Notes under the pieces: generated by a model | Database searches by the model: none | What the model was told of the DNA's origin: nothing | What the model saw: only the letters and a program-made list of their open reading frames with translations | Source of the DNA: Comamonas sp. 26 | Lineage (GTDB): Bacteria > Pseudomonadota > Gammaproteobacteria > Burkholderiales > Burkholderiaceae_C | Reading direction: 5' to 3' | NCBI RefSeq assembly: GCF_002754475.1 | Contig: NZ_PEFL01000001.1 | Span: 1,984,001-2,048,000 of the forward strand | DNA length: 64,000 nt | Made by a program: the position numbers and the translations under genes | Shown: positions 52,883 through 61,530 of the stretch, one piece after another | Layout: each line of letters opens with the position of its first letter | Numbering within the stretch: position 1 is the first letter of the stretch

Positions 52883-52982
52883 TTACTTTGTTTCGTTAAG
52901 GTTCGGCTGCGGGAAAATGGATTCGTTTCATGAGGCCATTTTTTGCTGATCTTTATTCAGACCAGTCATGCACTCCTGGTTG

Positions 52983-53672
52983 TCAGGATTGCATCACTAC
53001 TGGACCGCCCTTGCTCAAGGCCCGCTGGTATGCAGGGCGTGCGTGCATGCGTTCGCGATAGGCGATCAGATGAGGCCAGTCTGCTTCGTTACCTGCGCGT
53101 GCCAAAGCAGCTTCAACGGCAAAGCTCATCTGGAAGTCGGCCATGCTCAAATGCTCACCAGCGAACCAGCGATGGCTTGCTAGGTGATCTTCCATAAAGG
53201 CCAAGGCGGTCTGCACGTTGGGCTTAATGAGTTTTTGCTGCACCTTGCCACACAGCGCACGAGCTACCGGACGCACGAAAAATGGCATGGGCTGGTTCGG
53301 GATGGTGTCAAAAACTAGCTTCATCACCAGCCAGTTCATGAGTGAGCCCTCGGCGTAGTGCATCCAGAAACGGCACTGGCGGTGCTCAGCCGTTCCTCGC
53401 AACGGCTCCAGGTGCGAAAGCTCCATGGGTGCCTGATGGGCATAGCATTCAATGAGGTATTCGATGATGGCACCAGACTCTGCGACCACGATGTCGCCGC
53501 TGCTGATAACCGGCGATTTTCCCAGTGGATGGACTCGCTTGAGCTCGGGTGGCGCCAAGCGGGTCTGGGGATCGCGCTTGTAATGACGCAATTCATAGGG
53601 AACGCCAAGCTCCTCAAGCAACCACAGGATGCGCTGAGAGCGCGAGGTTTCAAGGTGATGAACGGTCAGCAT
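52983..53672 (-). CDS. glutathione S-transferase
   Basis: A 229-residue GST: thioredoxin-like N-domain MLTVHHLETSRSQRILWLLEELGVPYELRHY with the Ser/Arg active-site region (~9-15) and SPVISSGDIVVAESGAIIEYL (~53-73), then an all-helical C-domain. It overlaps the preceding SnoaL-like gene by 23 bases, so the two are translationally coupled. It may conjugate electrophilic lipid products, given the neighbouring lipid-modification cluster. Confidence 0.9.
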   Translation of the reverse strand: MLTVHHLETSRSQRILWLLEELGVPYELRHYKRDPQTRLAPPELKRVHPLGKSPVISSGDIVVAESGAIIEYLIECYAHQAPMELSHLEPLRGTAEHRQCRFWMHYAEGSLMNWLVMKLVFDTIPNQPMPFFVRPVARALCGKVQQKLIKPNVQTALAFMEDHLASHRWFAGEHLSMADFQMSFAVEAALARAGNEADWPHLIAYRERMHARPAYQRALSKGGPVVMQS

Positions 53673-54147
53673 AGGTAGTTTTCCTAGTGGCGGAGCCCGC
53701 TTTGCGCAGCCAGCGCATCAGAGCTCCAAGCAGGGGTAATTTTTCATACAACTCTTCAGCCGTATCCCAGTAATCACGGTGCTGGCTAACACGGCCTTGT
53801 GCATCAAAACACAGCAATGTGGCCCCGCTGATGCATTGATCAATTCCGGGCCGCCAGCGCCGCAATCGAAAGTGAAACTCCCATGCCAAAAAGGCTTGTT
53901 GGCCCTGTACCAGCCTCTGCGTGACTATGAAATGCGGGTTCTGCAAGGTGTCAAACATGTGATCGAAGATCTCGGCAATAGCCGACACGCCACGAACATC
54001 GTTGAATGGATCCTTGAAGTGAGCGTCTGGTGCATAAAACGCATCAAGTTGCCTGATGAGATCCGGTGTTAGCTTTTCATACAGCTGAACAAGTCGGTCC
54101 ACGGCGGTATTCATATCAGTTGAGGTAGAAGGCAAATCTGCTGTCAT
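53650..54147 (-). CDS. SnoaL/NTF2-like protein
   Basis: A 165-residue protein from ATG 54147 (GGAG ten bases upstream; ATG 54114 is an alternative). NTF2-like cone fold: LYEKLTPDLIRQLDAFYAPDAHFKDPFNDVRGVSAIAEIFDHMF (~20-63). NTF2-like genes of this kind commonly accompany DUF1365/Cfa clusters. It is oriented like the main operon but separated from it by the TetR gene. Confidence 0.8.
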   Translation of the reverse strand: MTADLPSTSTDMNTAVDRLVQLYEKLTPDLIRQLDAFYAPDAHFKDPFNDVRGVSAIAEIFDHMFDTLQNPHFIVTQRLVQGQQAFLAWEFHFRLRRWRPGIDQCISGATLLCFDAQGRVSQHRDYWDTAEELYEKLPLLGALMRWLRKAGSATRKTTYADRSSP

Positions 54148-54302
54148 TGGGCCCAGTAGCTCCGCTTGGTGTGGACCTCTCAAGGTCAAAAGTTGAACGA
54201 TCAGTGAAGCGCGTTTTGAATATTGCAAGCAGGTAACACAGCGAACATAAGCTCCTAGTTTCTCCGATCAGATCACACAAGCGCTTGCTTCTTGGCTAGC
54301 TC

Positions 54303-55226
54303 CTACAGCGCTTCGGCTTTATCCGACATCTCTGCGCGCTGCCTGTACATCCGTATCTCCACAGGTATGTTCCAGGCCTTTGGACCCGCGCCGACCAAGG
54401 TCCCGTTGAGCAGCTCTTGCTCTATCAGTGACTGGGGAAGCCAGGCGATACCTCGCCCCTCCAAAGCCATGGTCTTCAGCAGCACGGCGTGGTGCGCAGT
54501 AAAGACCTCTTGAAGGTCGGACTCGGATGTGTTCCTGCCTGTCTTGGGCATATTGGGCCGCAGCAGCGTCCTCATGATTCGTCCCAGGCCTGAGTCCTGG
54601 CTATAAGCCAGCACTGGTACCGGCGGTGCATTGCCAATTGCGTGCAAGGCTTTTCCCATGGTTCCGTCTGGATGCGGTACACAAACTGGTAGCAGCATGT
54701 CTTTGCCCAGCAAGAGCATGGGGTACTCTTGTTCGTCCAGTCTTCCCGGAACATTGACATGCCCATGGCAAAGCACGAACTGCACCCGTCTTTGGAACAT
54801 CAGAAATTCGCAGCTGCGAGAGCTGTCCGACATGGTCTGTAACGAGCCTATGTGCAGCCTTGATTCGATTTCAGCAAGCCAGCGGGGAAAGAACGTCAAC
54901 GACAGAACATGCGTTGCCGCAAACCGCAAGGTGGACTCTTCCTGATTGTGTGCCGCCAGGGCCTTGATTCTGGCCGCCTCAAGGTCTCCGAGCACGCCTT
55001 CCAGAAGTGGCAAAAAACGCTGACCGGCAGCCGTCAGCGCTGCTGGATGAGCACTTCGGTCAAATAAATCGACTCCGACCCACTCCTCAAGTCCACGAAT
55101 GTGGCGACTGAAAGCCGGTTGAGCGATGGCTCTAACCTCGGCAGCACGGGAAAAATTTCCGCTTTCAGCAAGGGCAATAAAGTCTTCAAGCCACTCCAAA
55201 TCGAGGTTGCGATTTCCAGGTCCCAT
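54303..55226 (-). CDS. LysR-family regulator of tartrate-type operon
   Basis: A 307-residue protein from ATG 55226; an upstream in-frame start at 55295 would add 23 residues. HTH LEWLEDFIALAESGNFSRAAEVRAIAQPAFSRHIRGLEEW precedes a full effector domain. It diverges from the DHDPS-like gene across ~120 bp and is its probable regulator. Confidence 0.86.
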   Translation of the reverse strand: MGPGNRNLDLEWLEDFIALAESGNFSRAAEVRAIAQPAFSRHIRGLEEWVGVDLFDRSAHPAALTAAGQRFLPLLEGVLGDLEAARIKALAAHNQEESTLRFAATHVLSLTFFPRWLAEIESRLHIGSLQTMSDSSRSCEFLMFQRRVQFVLCHGHVNVPGRLDEQEYPMLLLGKDMLLPVCVPHPDGTMGKALHAIGNAPPVPVLAYSQDSGLGRIMRTLLRPNMPKTGRNTSESDLQEVFTAHHAVLLKTMALEGRGIAWLPQSLIEQELLNGTLVGAGPKAWNIPVEIRMYRQRAEMSDKAEAL

Positions 55227-55348
55227 GCTCTGCGCTCGTTGTGTTCTATGAACTAGATAGTTGTATGCATTTCTAGTATTGGTGCTGATTTGCACTCTGA
55301 GAAATGATGCAGTCTCAGATCAACAAAGCCAACGCTCGGAGACTATAC

Positions 55349-56287
55349 ATGCCATCGATTTCCAACTACAAGGGGATCATCCCCGCTATTTCTTGTCCAT
55401 TCACGCCTGATCACAAGATCGATGAACCGGCACTGCGCAAGCTTGCATCCTGGCTTGCGGGTCATGACGGCGTCGTCGCCATCATGACCAATGGGCACAC
55501 CGGCGAGGTTTTTTCACTGACGCCCTCCGAGCGCGCCGAAGTCACCCGCATCGTTGCTGACGAACTTAAAGGGCGCCTGCCGGTCATCTCATCCATCGTC
55601 TGTGAAGGCCTGGCTGAAGCAGCCGAGCATGCCCGGGCCGCCAAAGAGGCTGGCGCTGTAGCACTGGATGTCATGCCTCCTCACCACTGGCTGCGGTTTG
55701 GCTTCACTTCCGAGCATGCCCTGCAGTACTTCGAAGCCATTCACAAAGCAGCACCCGGCCTGGATCTGGTGTGCCACGTATACCCGGCCTGGACGCGCGC
55801 CTCTTACTCTTCGCAGCTGCTCGCGCAGCTGGCCAAGTTGCCCTATTTGCAAGCCTTCAAGGTCGGCCAGCGCGACATGAACAAATATGCCCGCGACATT
55901 CAGGCCATCCGCGAAGCAGATGCAAGCAAGGCCATCTTGACCTGCCACGACGAATACCTGCTGGCTTCCATGGTGCAGGGGGTGGATGGCGCTCTGGTCG
56001 GTTTCGCCACCTTCATTCCTCAACTGATCATCGATTTATGGAATGCCGTAAAAGCTGGTGATCTGAAAAAGGCCATGGAAATTCAGGCTGTGATCACCCC
56101 ACTCAAGGATGCCGTCTACGGCGGCGGCGAGCCGACTGGCGAAGCGCATGCCCGCATGAAGGGCGGCATGTACCTGGCTGGTGTGATTGATGACGCCACC
56201 GTGCGCCCACCGACCGAAGCTCCCAATGAGAAGGAGATGGAGGCTCTGCGCGCTGCCGTAGCACAGGCGGGCCTGCTCAAGCGCTGA
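55349..56287 (+). CDS. dihydrodipicolinate-synthase-family lyase/dehydratase
   Basis: A 312-residue TIM-barrel protein from ATG 55349. DHDPS/NAL-family landmarks: GIIPAISCPFTPDHKIDEPALRKLASWL (~9-36), NGHTGEVFSLTPSERAEV (~47-64, in place of the GTTGE loop), the Tyr in HVYPAW and a probable Schiff-base Lys in FKVGQRD (~170-176). The superfamily includes aldolases and dehydratases for sugar acids. It begins an operon with a Bug binding protein, an SDR and a D-tartrate-dehydratase-like enzyme, so a hydroxy- or keto-acid substrate is expected. Confidence 0.87.
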   Translation: MPSISNYKGIIPAISCPFTPDHKIDEPALRKLASWLAGHDGVVAIMTNGHTGEVFSLTPSERAEVTRIVADELKGRLPVISSIVCEGLAEAAEHARAAKEAGAVALDVMPPHHWLRFGFTSEHALQYFEAIHKAAPGLDLVCHVYPAWTRASYSSQLLAQLAKLPYLQAFKVGQRDMNKYARDIQAIREADASKAILTCHDEYLLASMVQGVDGALVGFATFIPQLIIDLWNAVKAGDLKKAMEIQAVITPLKDAVYGGGEPTGEAHARMKGGMYLAGVIDDATVRPPTEAPNEKEMEALRAAVAQAGLLKR

Positions 56288-56364
56288 TAGCGGATTCGCT
56301 TGCCGTGGCGCACAAAGACGCCACGGCCATGGACTTTCCTAAAAAACGAAAGGAGACAAAGAAC

Positions 56365-57330
56365 ATGCAACGCAAAAGTTACATCAAGCTTGCCGTGGGT
56401 GCCATCACCATGGCCGTCGCCAGCATGGCCTCAGCACAGGCCTACCCTAGCAAACCCGTGAAGGTCGTGATCCCATTTCCGCCGGGCGGCACATTGGACA
56501 CCGTAGGGCGACAGCTGGCACAAAAGCTCAGCGAACAGATGGGCCAGCCATTCATCATTGAAAACCGTCCTGGCGGTAATGGTGTGATAGGCGGCGATGT
56601 CGTGGCAAAGGCTGCGTCGGACGGCTATACCCTGCTCTTCAACGCTTCGACTTTCACCACCGCGCCCATGACGATGAAGTCTGTGCCTTATACGGTGGAA
56701 AAAGACTTTACCCCTGTGGTACTGGTCGCGAAGGCACCGCTATCGGTTGCAGTCAACAAAAGATTGCCCATCACGGATATCAAGTCGCTGATCTCTTATG
56801 CGAAGGCCAATCCAGGAAAGATGTCATTCGCCGTGGGATCTATCGGCTCGGCCGGGCACCTGTCCACCGAGCTCCTGAAGCGCGCAGGCAAGCTTGACTA
56901 TCTGATCGTCCCCTACAAGGGAACCGCACCAGCTTTTCAGGACTTGATTGGCGGACAGATCGACGGATTCATCGACCCCATTCTTGGTTCATTGCAATAT
57001 CACAAGAGTGGAATGCTGCGCGTTGTGGCCGTGACGTCTGCAGAGCGTGCTGCAAGCCTGCCAGATGTACCCACCGTGGGCGAGACCATTCCTGGCTTTG
57101 AGTTCTACAGCTGGTATGGGCTGTGGGGTCCGGCAAAGTTACCTGCCGATATCGGCAAAAAGCTCAATACCGAGGTCAACAAAGCGCTGTCTGGTGACAT
57201 GAAGGACAAGCTCAAGGAGCAAGGAATTCTGGCCACGACTGGTACGTCCGAAGACTTCGCCAAATTTCAGAAGATGGACATGGAGCGTTCCCAGAAGATC
57301 GTGACCGAAGGGAAAATCCGTGTCGAATGA
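56365..57330 (+). CDS. Bug/TctC-family periplasmic solute-binding protein
   Basis: A 321-residue protein from ATG 56365 (AAAGGAGAC upstream) with signal peptide ending SMASAQAYPS (~22-31). TctC landmarks: KPVKVVIPFPPGGTLDTVGRQLA (~33-55) and VENRPGGNGVIGGDVVAKAASDGYTLLF-type loop (~72-100). It binds a carboxylate for a tripartite tricarboxylate transporter; no TctA/TctB genes are nearby, so it would use a distant membrane component or act as a sensor. A D-tartrate-like ligand is inferred from the operon. Confidence 0.9.
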   Translation: MQRKSYIKLAVGAITMAVASMASAQAYPSKPVKVVIPFPPGGTLDTVGRQLAQKLSEQMGQPFIIENRPGGNGVIGGDVVAKAASDGYTLLFNASTFTTAPMTMKSVPYTVEKDFTPVVLVAKAPLSVAVNKRLPITDIKSLISYAKANPGKMSFAVGSIGSAGHLSTELLKRAGKLDYLIVPYKGTAPAFQDLIGGQIDGFIDPILGSLQYHKSGMLRVVAVTSAERAASLPDVPTVGETIPGFEFYSWYGLWGPAKLPADIGKKLNTEVNKALSGDMKDKLKEQGILATTGTSEDFAKFQKMDMERSQKIVTEGKIRVE

Positions 57331-58024
57331 TGCCAAACAATTGCACGCCGTCGTCACCGGTAGCAGTGGCGGTATCGGCAAAGCCATCTGTGAAGAGCTG
57401 TTAACTGCGGGCTGGCGCATTACCGGTGTTGACCTGTCGCCAGCAACGATAGAACACAGCGCTTTCGCTCACCGTCCACTGGATCTCAGCAACCACGAGC
57501 AAACTCACTCGGTGGTGGCTGATCTTGCCAACGTCGATGCTCTGGTGCACGCAGCGGGAGTACTTCGAGTCGGTGAGCTTGGAAAGCTGGATGCCAAAGC
57601 CGGTGAGCTGATGTGGAAGTTGCATGTAGACGCGGCATCTCAACTGGCCGACGCCTTGGTACCGGCAATGGCTGAGCGCGGCTTCGGCCGCGTGGTTTTT
57701 ATCGGCAGCAGAGTTGCCCAGGGCCTGCCAGGGCGCGGCCAGTACGCCGCCACCAAGGCGGCGGTGATTGCCATGGCCCGCAGCTGGGCCGTGGAAGTGG
57801 CGCCAAAGGGAGTCACGGTGAACGTCGTTTCTCCCGGTGCCACGGCCACGCCCATGCTCAAAGACCCCGCCCGCTCAGGCAGTGCTCCACGTATGCCGCC
57901 CATGGGTCGCTTGGTAGAGCCCGGAGAGATTGCCTCGCTGGTCAGCTACCTGCTGTCACCCGCTGCAGCAGCAATCACCGGCCAGAACCTCAACATCTGC
58001 GGCGGATCGTCCCTGTCGCAATGA
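57320..58024 (+). CDS. short-chain dehydrogenase/reductase of tartrate operon
   Basis: A 234-residue SDR from GTG 57320, overlapping the TctC gene by 11 bases. Cofactor site VVTGSSGGIGKAICEEL (~11-27), VHAAGVLRVGEL (~73-84), catalytic Ser in FIGSRVA and Tyr-x-x-x-Lys in QYAATKAAVIAMA (~140-152). Probably oxidises a hydroxy-acid intermediate; the substrate is unknown. Confidence 0.87.
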   Translation: MSNDAKQLHAVVTGSSGGIGKAICEELLTAGWRITGVDLSPATIEHSAFAHRPLDLSNHEQTHSVVADLANVDALVHAAGVLRVGELGKLDAKAGELMWKLHVDAASQLADALVPAMAERGFGRVVFIGSRVAQGLPGRGQYAATKAAVIAMARSWAVEVAPKGVTVNVVSPGATATPMLKDPARSGSAPRMPPMGRLVEPGEIASLVSYLLSPAAAAITGQNLNICGGSSLSQ

Positions 58025-58052
58025 AAATCAACGTGTACCGAGAGAAATCAAT

Positions 58053-59219
58053 ATGAAAATCGTCAATATCATCGAGTCGACGCGCCCAATCAAGTCCGAC
58101 ATTCGTAACGCCTACATTGACTTCTCCAAGATGACCCTCAGCCTTGTGGCTGTGGTGACGGATGTGATTCGCGATGGCAAGCCGGTCATTGGCTACGGAT
58201 TCAACTCCAATGGTCGTTATGGACAAGGTGCCCTGATGCGCGATCGCTTCATCCCCCGCGTTCTGGAAGCAGATCCGGCCACGTTGATTGCCGAGAGCGG
58301 CGAGAACCTGGATCCCCACAAGATCTGGGCCAGCATGATGACCAACGAAAAGCCTGGCGGTCATGGCGAGCGATCGGTTGCGGTTGGCACCATCGACATG
58401 GCGATTTGGGATGCAGTCGCAAAGATAGAAGGCAAGCCACTGTTTCAGCTGCTGGCTGAGGGTTACGGCAACGGCACGCCCAATCCTCGCGTTTTTGTGT
58501 ATGCCGCCGGGGGCTACTACTACCCTGGCAAGGGCTTGGACAAACTCAAGCAGGAAATGGAAAGCTATCTTGCGCGCGGCTACTCGGTAGTGAAAATGAA
58601 AATTGGCGGTGCCAGCATTGCCGAGGACTGCGAACGCATCGAATCGGTGCTGAAAATACTGGGTCCTGGACAGCAACTGGCCGTTGATGCCAATGGCCGC
58701 TTCGACCTGAAGACAGCTATTGACTATGGCAAAGCGCTCTCACAGTACCCTCTGTTTTGGTACGAGGAAGCAGGTGACCCTCTGGACTACGAGTTGCAGG
58801 CAAAGCTGGGCGAGGTCTACAAGGGCCCTATGGCCACCGGTGAGAACCTGTTCTCGATGCAGGATGCTCGCAACCTGATTCGCCATGGCGGCATGAATCC
58901 TGAGCGCGACTACCTGCAGTTCGACTGTGCTTTGAGCTATGGCTTGGTGGAGTACCTGCGAACGCTGGACATGCTCAAGGAAAACGGCTGGTCCCCAAGT
59001 CGCTGTATTCCACATGGAGGACACCAGATGTCCCTAGCCATTGCTGCCGGCCTTGGTCTGGGCGGCAATGAAAGCTACCCGGATCTTTTCCAGCCTTACG
59101 GCGGCTTCCCGGATGGTGTCAAGGTCGATAACGGCTATGTGACGCTTCCCCCGCTCCCCGGCATCGGGTTCGAAGGAAAGTCTGATCTGATAAAGGAAAT
59201 GCTGGCGCTGACACGCTGA
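58053..59219 (+). CDS. tarD: D-tartrate dehydratase-like enolase-superfamily enzyme
   Basis: A 388-residue protein from ATG 58053. It closely follows the Bradyrhizobium TarD sequence as I recall it, including IRNAYIDFSKMTLSLVAVVTDV (~19-40), GYGFNSNGRYGQG, the KMKIGG segment with catalytic Lys (~182-187), metal-ligand residues around VDANGRFD and WYEEAGDPLDY, and the closing SRCIPHGGHQMSL with catalytic His. TarD converts D-tartrate to oxaloacetate. The length matches (389). Substrate assignment is strong but by sequence memory only. Confidence 0.85.
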   Translation: MKIVNIIESTRPIKSDIRNAYIDFSKMTLSLVAVVTDVIRDGKPVIGYGFNSNGRYGQGALMRDRFIPRVLEADPATLIAESGENLDPHKIWASMMTNEKPGGHGERSVAVGTIDMAIWDAVAKIEGKPLFQLLAEGYGNGTPNPRVFVYAAGGYYYPGKGLDKLKQEMESYLARGYSVVKMKIGGASIAEDCERIESVLKILGPGQQLAVDANGRFDLKTAIDYGKALSQYPLFWYEEAGDPLDYELQAKLGEVYKGPMATGENLFSMQDARNLIRHGGMNPERDYLQFDCALSYGLVEYLRTLDMLKENGWSPSRCIPHGGHQMSLAIAAGLGLGGNESYPDLFQPYGGFPDGVKVDNGYVTLPPLPGIGFEGKSDLIKEMLALTR

Positions 59220-59270
59220 ATCAATACAGCATGATCTGCTTGGTTTCCAAGAGGTATTGTCAAAGCAGGT

Positions 59271-59328
59271 GGACCGCTTCCTAAACGACAAAACCAATAT
59301 GGTTTGTTTATCGAGTCAGGAGCGGTCC
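59271..59328 (+). other. long imperfect hairpin after tartrate operon
   Basis: GGACCGCTTCCT (59271-59282) pairs with AGGAGCGGTCC (59318-59328), and an inner ACAAAACC / GGTTTGT stem closes an AATAT loop. There is no following T-run. It may be an mRNA-stabilising 3' structure or a small palindromic repeat. Confidence 0.5.
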
Positions 59329-59470
59329 AAGAGCGTTGTGCGACCAGTTGCTGTCAAGAGCTCGGCAGCAATCTTGTTCAGCGTGAAATTGCGCAAGCCC
59401 TAAAAGCCGCCGTTTTCCAAGCATAACTGCTGCGTCAGCAATGCCGCGAGCTGGCTGGCACAATAAAGGG

Positions 59471-59887
59471 ATGAGATTTCTCCACACCATGCTGCGCGTT
59501 GGCAATCTCCAGCGCTCTATTGATTTTTATACCAATGTCATCGGTATGCAGTTGTTGCGTACCTCTGAAAATACGGAGTACAAGTACTCGCTGGCCTTTC
59601 TGGGCTTCGCTGGCGGCAATCCCGACCAGGCAGAGATTGAGTTGACCTTTAACTGGGGCACAGAGAGCTATGACATGGGCACGGCCTATGGTCATATTGC
59701 TCTTGGTGTGCCTGATGCCTATGCGGCTTGCGACAAGATCAAAGCAGCCGGCGGCAATGTGACGCGTGAAGCGGGCCCCGTCAAGGGCGGCAGCACTGTG
59801 ATTGCTTTTGTGACGGACCCCGATGGGTACAAAATAGAATTGATCGAGCGCAAAGACGATCAGGTTTCAGGCACTGGTCTGCGTTAA
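59471..59887 (+). CDS. gloA: lactoylglutathione lyase (glyoxalase I)
   Basis: A 138-residue enzyme from ATG 59471, converting the methylglyoxal-glutathione hemithioacetal to S-lactoylglutathione. [30 protein letters not shown] holds the first metal ligand (His5). The Glu in [10 protein letters not shown], His in AYGHIALGV and Glu in [10 protein letters not shown] complete the metal site. The size matches GloA. It has its own terminator downstream and appears monocistronic. Confidence 0.95.
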   Translation: MRFLHTMLRVGNLQRSIDFYTNVIGMQLLRTSENTEYKYSLAFLGFAGGNPDQAEIELTFNWGTESYDMGTAYGHIALGVPDAYAACDKIKAAGGNVTREAGPVKGGSTVIAFVTDPDGYKIELIERKDDQVSGTGLR

Positions 59888-59919
59888 GCGCTTTCCTGAC
59901 CTTGCTGACCTTATGAACG

Positions 59920-59944
59920 AGCGGCACTTTGAGGCCGCTTTTTT
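59920..59944 (+). terminator. terminator after gloA
   Basis: AGCGGC (59920-59925) pairs with GCCGCT (59934-59939) over an eight-base loop and is followed by TTTTTT. Confidence 0.85.
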
Positions 59945-60050
59945 GCGCCTGTTGTATCTGTCGATAAGTTCTATCGTCCAAACGCAGGTTTCGTGAAATT
60001 GCGCATTGTTTGAAGAATCACCGTTCATAAAACCGATGAGGAGACAAACA

Positions 60051-60578
60051 ATGAGCGATTTGGTTCTGGTGCAAATACAGCAGCGCTTGCAGCGCCTTGA
60101 AGACCTGCAGGCCATACAGGCACTTAAGTCACAGTATTTACGCAGCTGCGACCGCAAGCAGCCTGATGTGATGCGTGAATGCTTTGTGGAGCATGGCGCA
60201 GTGATTGAGGCGGATGGTTTTCCGGCTTTCACCAGCCGCGATGGCTGGGTGGAGACTTTCACCAAACTGGCAGTGATGAATCCGGCCGTTCAGGACATGC
60301 ATCACGGGCACAACCCGCAGATCCGCTTTACGGGGCCAGATCAGGCCATAGGCCTGTGGGATCTGGATTTTTGCCAGGTCAATGTGAAGGAGCGCACCAT
60401 TGTCAATCTCTCGGGCCAGTACACCGATGAGTACGAGCGCGTGAATGGACGCTGGCAGATTCGCAGCATGCGCTTTCAAAGAGGCTCTTTTGTGATGCGT
60501 CAGGTTGATGCGGATGGCGCGGAGAAAGTGCTGGCACTGGGAGAGCCGCCTGCTTCGGGCTTTATTGAGAACAGCTAA
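60051..60578 (+). CDS. SnoaL/NTF2-like protein
   Basis: A 175-residue protein from ATG 60051, with GAGGAG eight bases before. The first 25 residues form a coiled-coil-like helix (LVQIQQRLQRLEDLQAIQALKSQYLRSCD), then an NTF2-like sheet with AVQDMHHGHNPQIRF and YTDEYERVNGRWQIRSMRFQRG (~120-145). This SnoaL_4-type fold is found in lyases and in bile-acid/steroid or aromatic catabolic enzymes; no active-site assignment is made. It is flanked by terminators and so is monocistronic. Confidence 0.8.
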   Translation: MSDLVLVQIQQRLQRLEDLQAIQALKSQYLRSCDRKQPDVMRECFVEHGAVIEADGFPAFTSRDGWVETFTKLAVMNPAVQDMHHGHNPQIRFTGPDQAIGLWDLDFCQVNVKERTIVNLSGQYTDEYERVNGRWQIRSMRFQRGSFVMRQVDADGAEKVLALGEPPASGFIENS

Positions 60579-60616
60579 TACGTTGGCTGTTGCTCGGTAA
60601 TTCACATATCAATAGC

Positions 60617-60652
60617 AAAAGCCCAATACGGCATCAGCTGTATTGGGCTTTT
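60617..60652. terminator. bidirectional terminator
   Basis: AAAAGCCCAATAC (60617-60629) pairs with GTATTGGGCTTTT (60640-60652). A-run and T-run flank the stem, so it can stop the NTF2-like gene on the plus strand and the OmpA-like gene on the minus strand. Confidence 0.9.
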
Positions 60653-60673
60653 GGGTGGGGATCTTTGGCGGTA

Positions 60674-61198
60674 TCAGTCGGCCAGAATCACTTCCACCCG
60701 GCGTGCTTCGGCGTTGCTGCCGTCGGCTTGCATTTGCTCGGGCTTCTTCAGCTCAATTTGGCCTTCAGCCACGCCCAGAGCGGTCAGAGCGGCTTGCACG
60801 GCTTGAGCACGTTGCTTGGCTACTTCGGCATTCACTTCCGCGCTGCCGGTGGCATCGTGAAAGCCGGAAATCACAGCGCGCTTGCCTGCGGCCACACCTT
60901 TGACCACATCGGCCAGAGCTTCGTTGGCACCCGCAGCTACCACAGCCTGGCCAGAAGCGAAGTAGAACTTGACCACGCCGTTTTCAACGATCACGCGGGC
61001 CGTCTCTTCGATGATCACCACAGGCACGCTGGTGGCGCTGGGAGCAGGAGCTGCAAGCTCGGCCTTGGGTGCATGGGAAATGCCGCGCTTGTAGACCACG
61101 GTGCCGACAACGGTGGAGACGACCAGTGCGATCAGGGCAAATAGAAAACCCAGGGCAAAACGCTCTTGGCTGTCGTTGTCAGAGCTGTTGAAAGACAT
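60674..61198 (-). CDS. OmpA-like domain protein with N-terminal membrane anchor
   Basis: A 174-residue protein with one membrane helix (FALGFLFALIALVVSTVVGTVVY, ~14-36), an Ala/Pro linker, then an OmpA C-terminal (peptidoglycan-binding-like) domain: VVKFYFASGQAVVAAGANEALADVV (~74-98), ISGFHDATGSAEVNAEVAKQRAQAVQAAL (~109-137) and ARRVEVILAD. The conserved Asp (HDATG) and Arg (RRVEV) that contact diaminopimelate in OmpA are present. It probably tethers the inner membrane to the cell wall. Confidence 0.85.
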   Translation of the reverse strand: MSFNSSDNDSQERFALGFLFALIALVVSTVVGTVVYKRGISHAPKAELAAPAPSATSVPVVIIEETARVIVENGVVKFYFASGQAVVAAGANEALADVVKGVAAGKRAVISGFHDATGSAEVNAEVAKQRAQAVQAALTALGVAEGQIELKKPEQMQADGSNAEARRVEVILAD

Positions 61199-61530
61199 GT
61201 ATGAAATCTCCGTAGTTGCTGTTGAGTGTGAAAGTACGAAATCTGTGTCTTGATGCCGATAGAGCAGCCAGTGCTGGCGTCAGTGGCAAAACCACGCATT
61301 CTAGAGGTTTGCCATGAATTTCCCTACCGGCGTTGGCGCTGAGCCATGCAAAAACCAAGAGCCTTGCCATTTTTCATAAAGTGATGAAGCTGAGAGCTGG
61401 GTGAATTCGTTGCTGATTCGTTGCTTTTGCGCTCTTGACCGTGCTTTGACCCAAGACAAGTGCACCGTTTGCAGCGTGGCGCGTTATACAGGAAGTTCTT
61501 ACAGCCTTGATGTCGGTTTTGGGAGTTGAT
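61199..61530. other. intergenic region without visible gene
   Basis: 332 bases between divergent genes. No RNA gene, repeat or convincing small coding sequence is seen; it presumably holds the two promoters. GGGAG at 61520-61524 is the ribosome site of the next gene. Confidence 0.5.
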
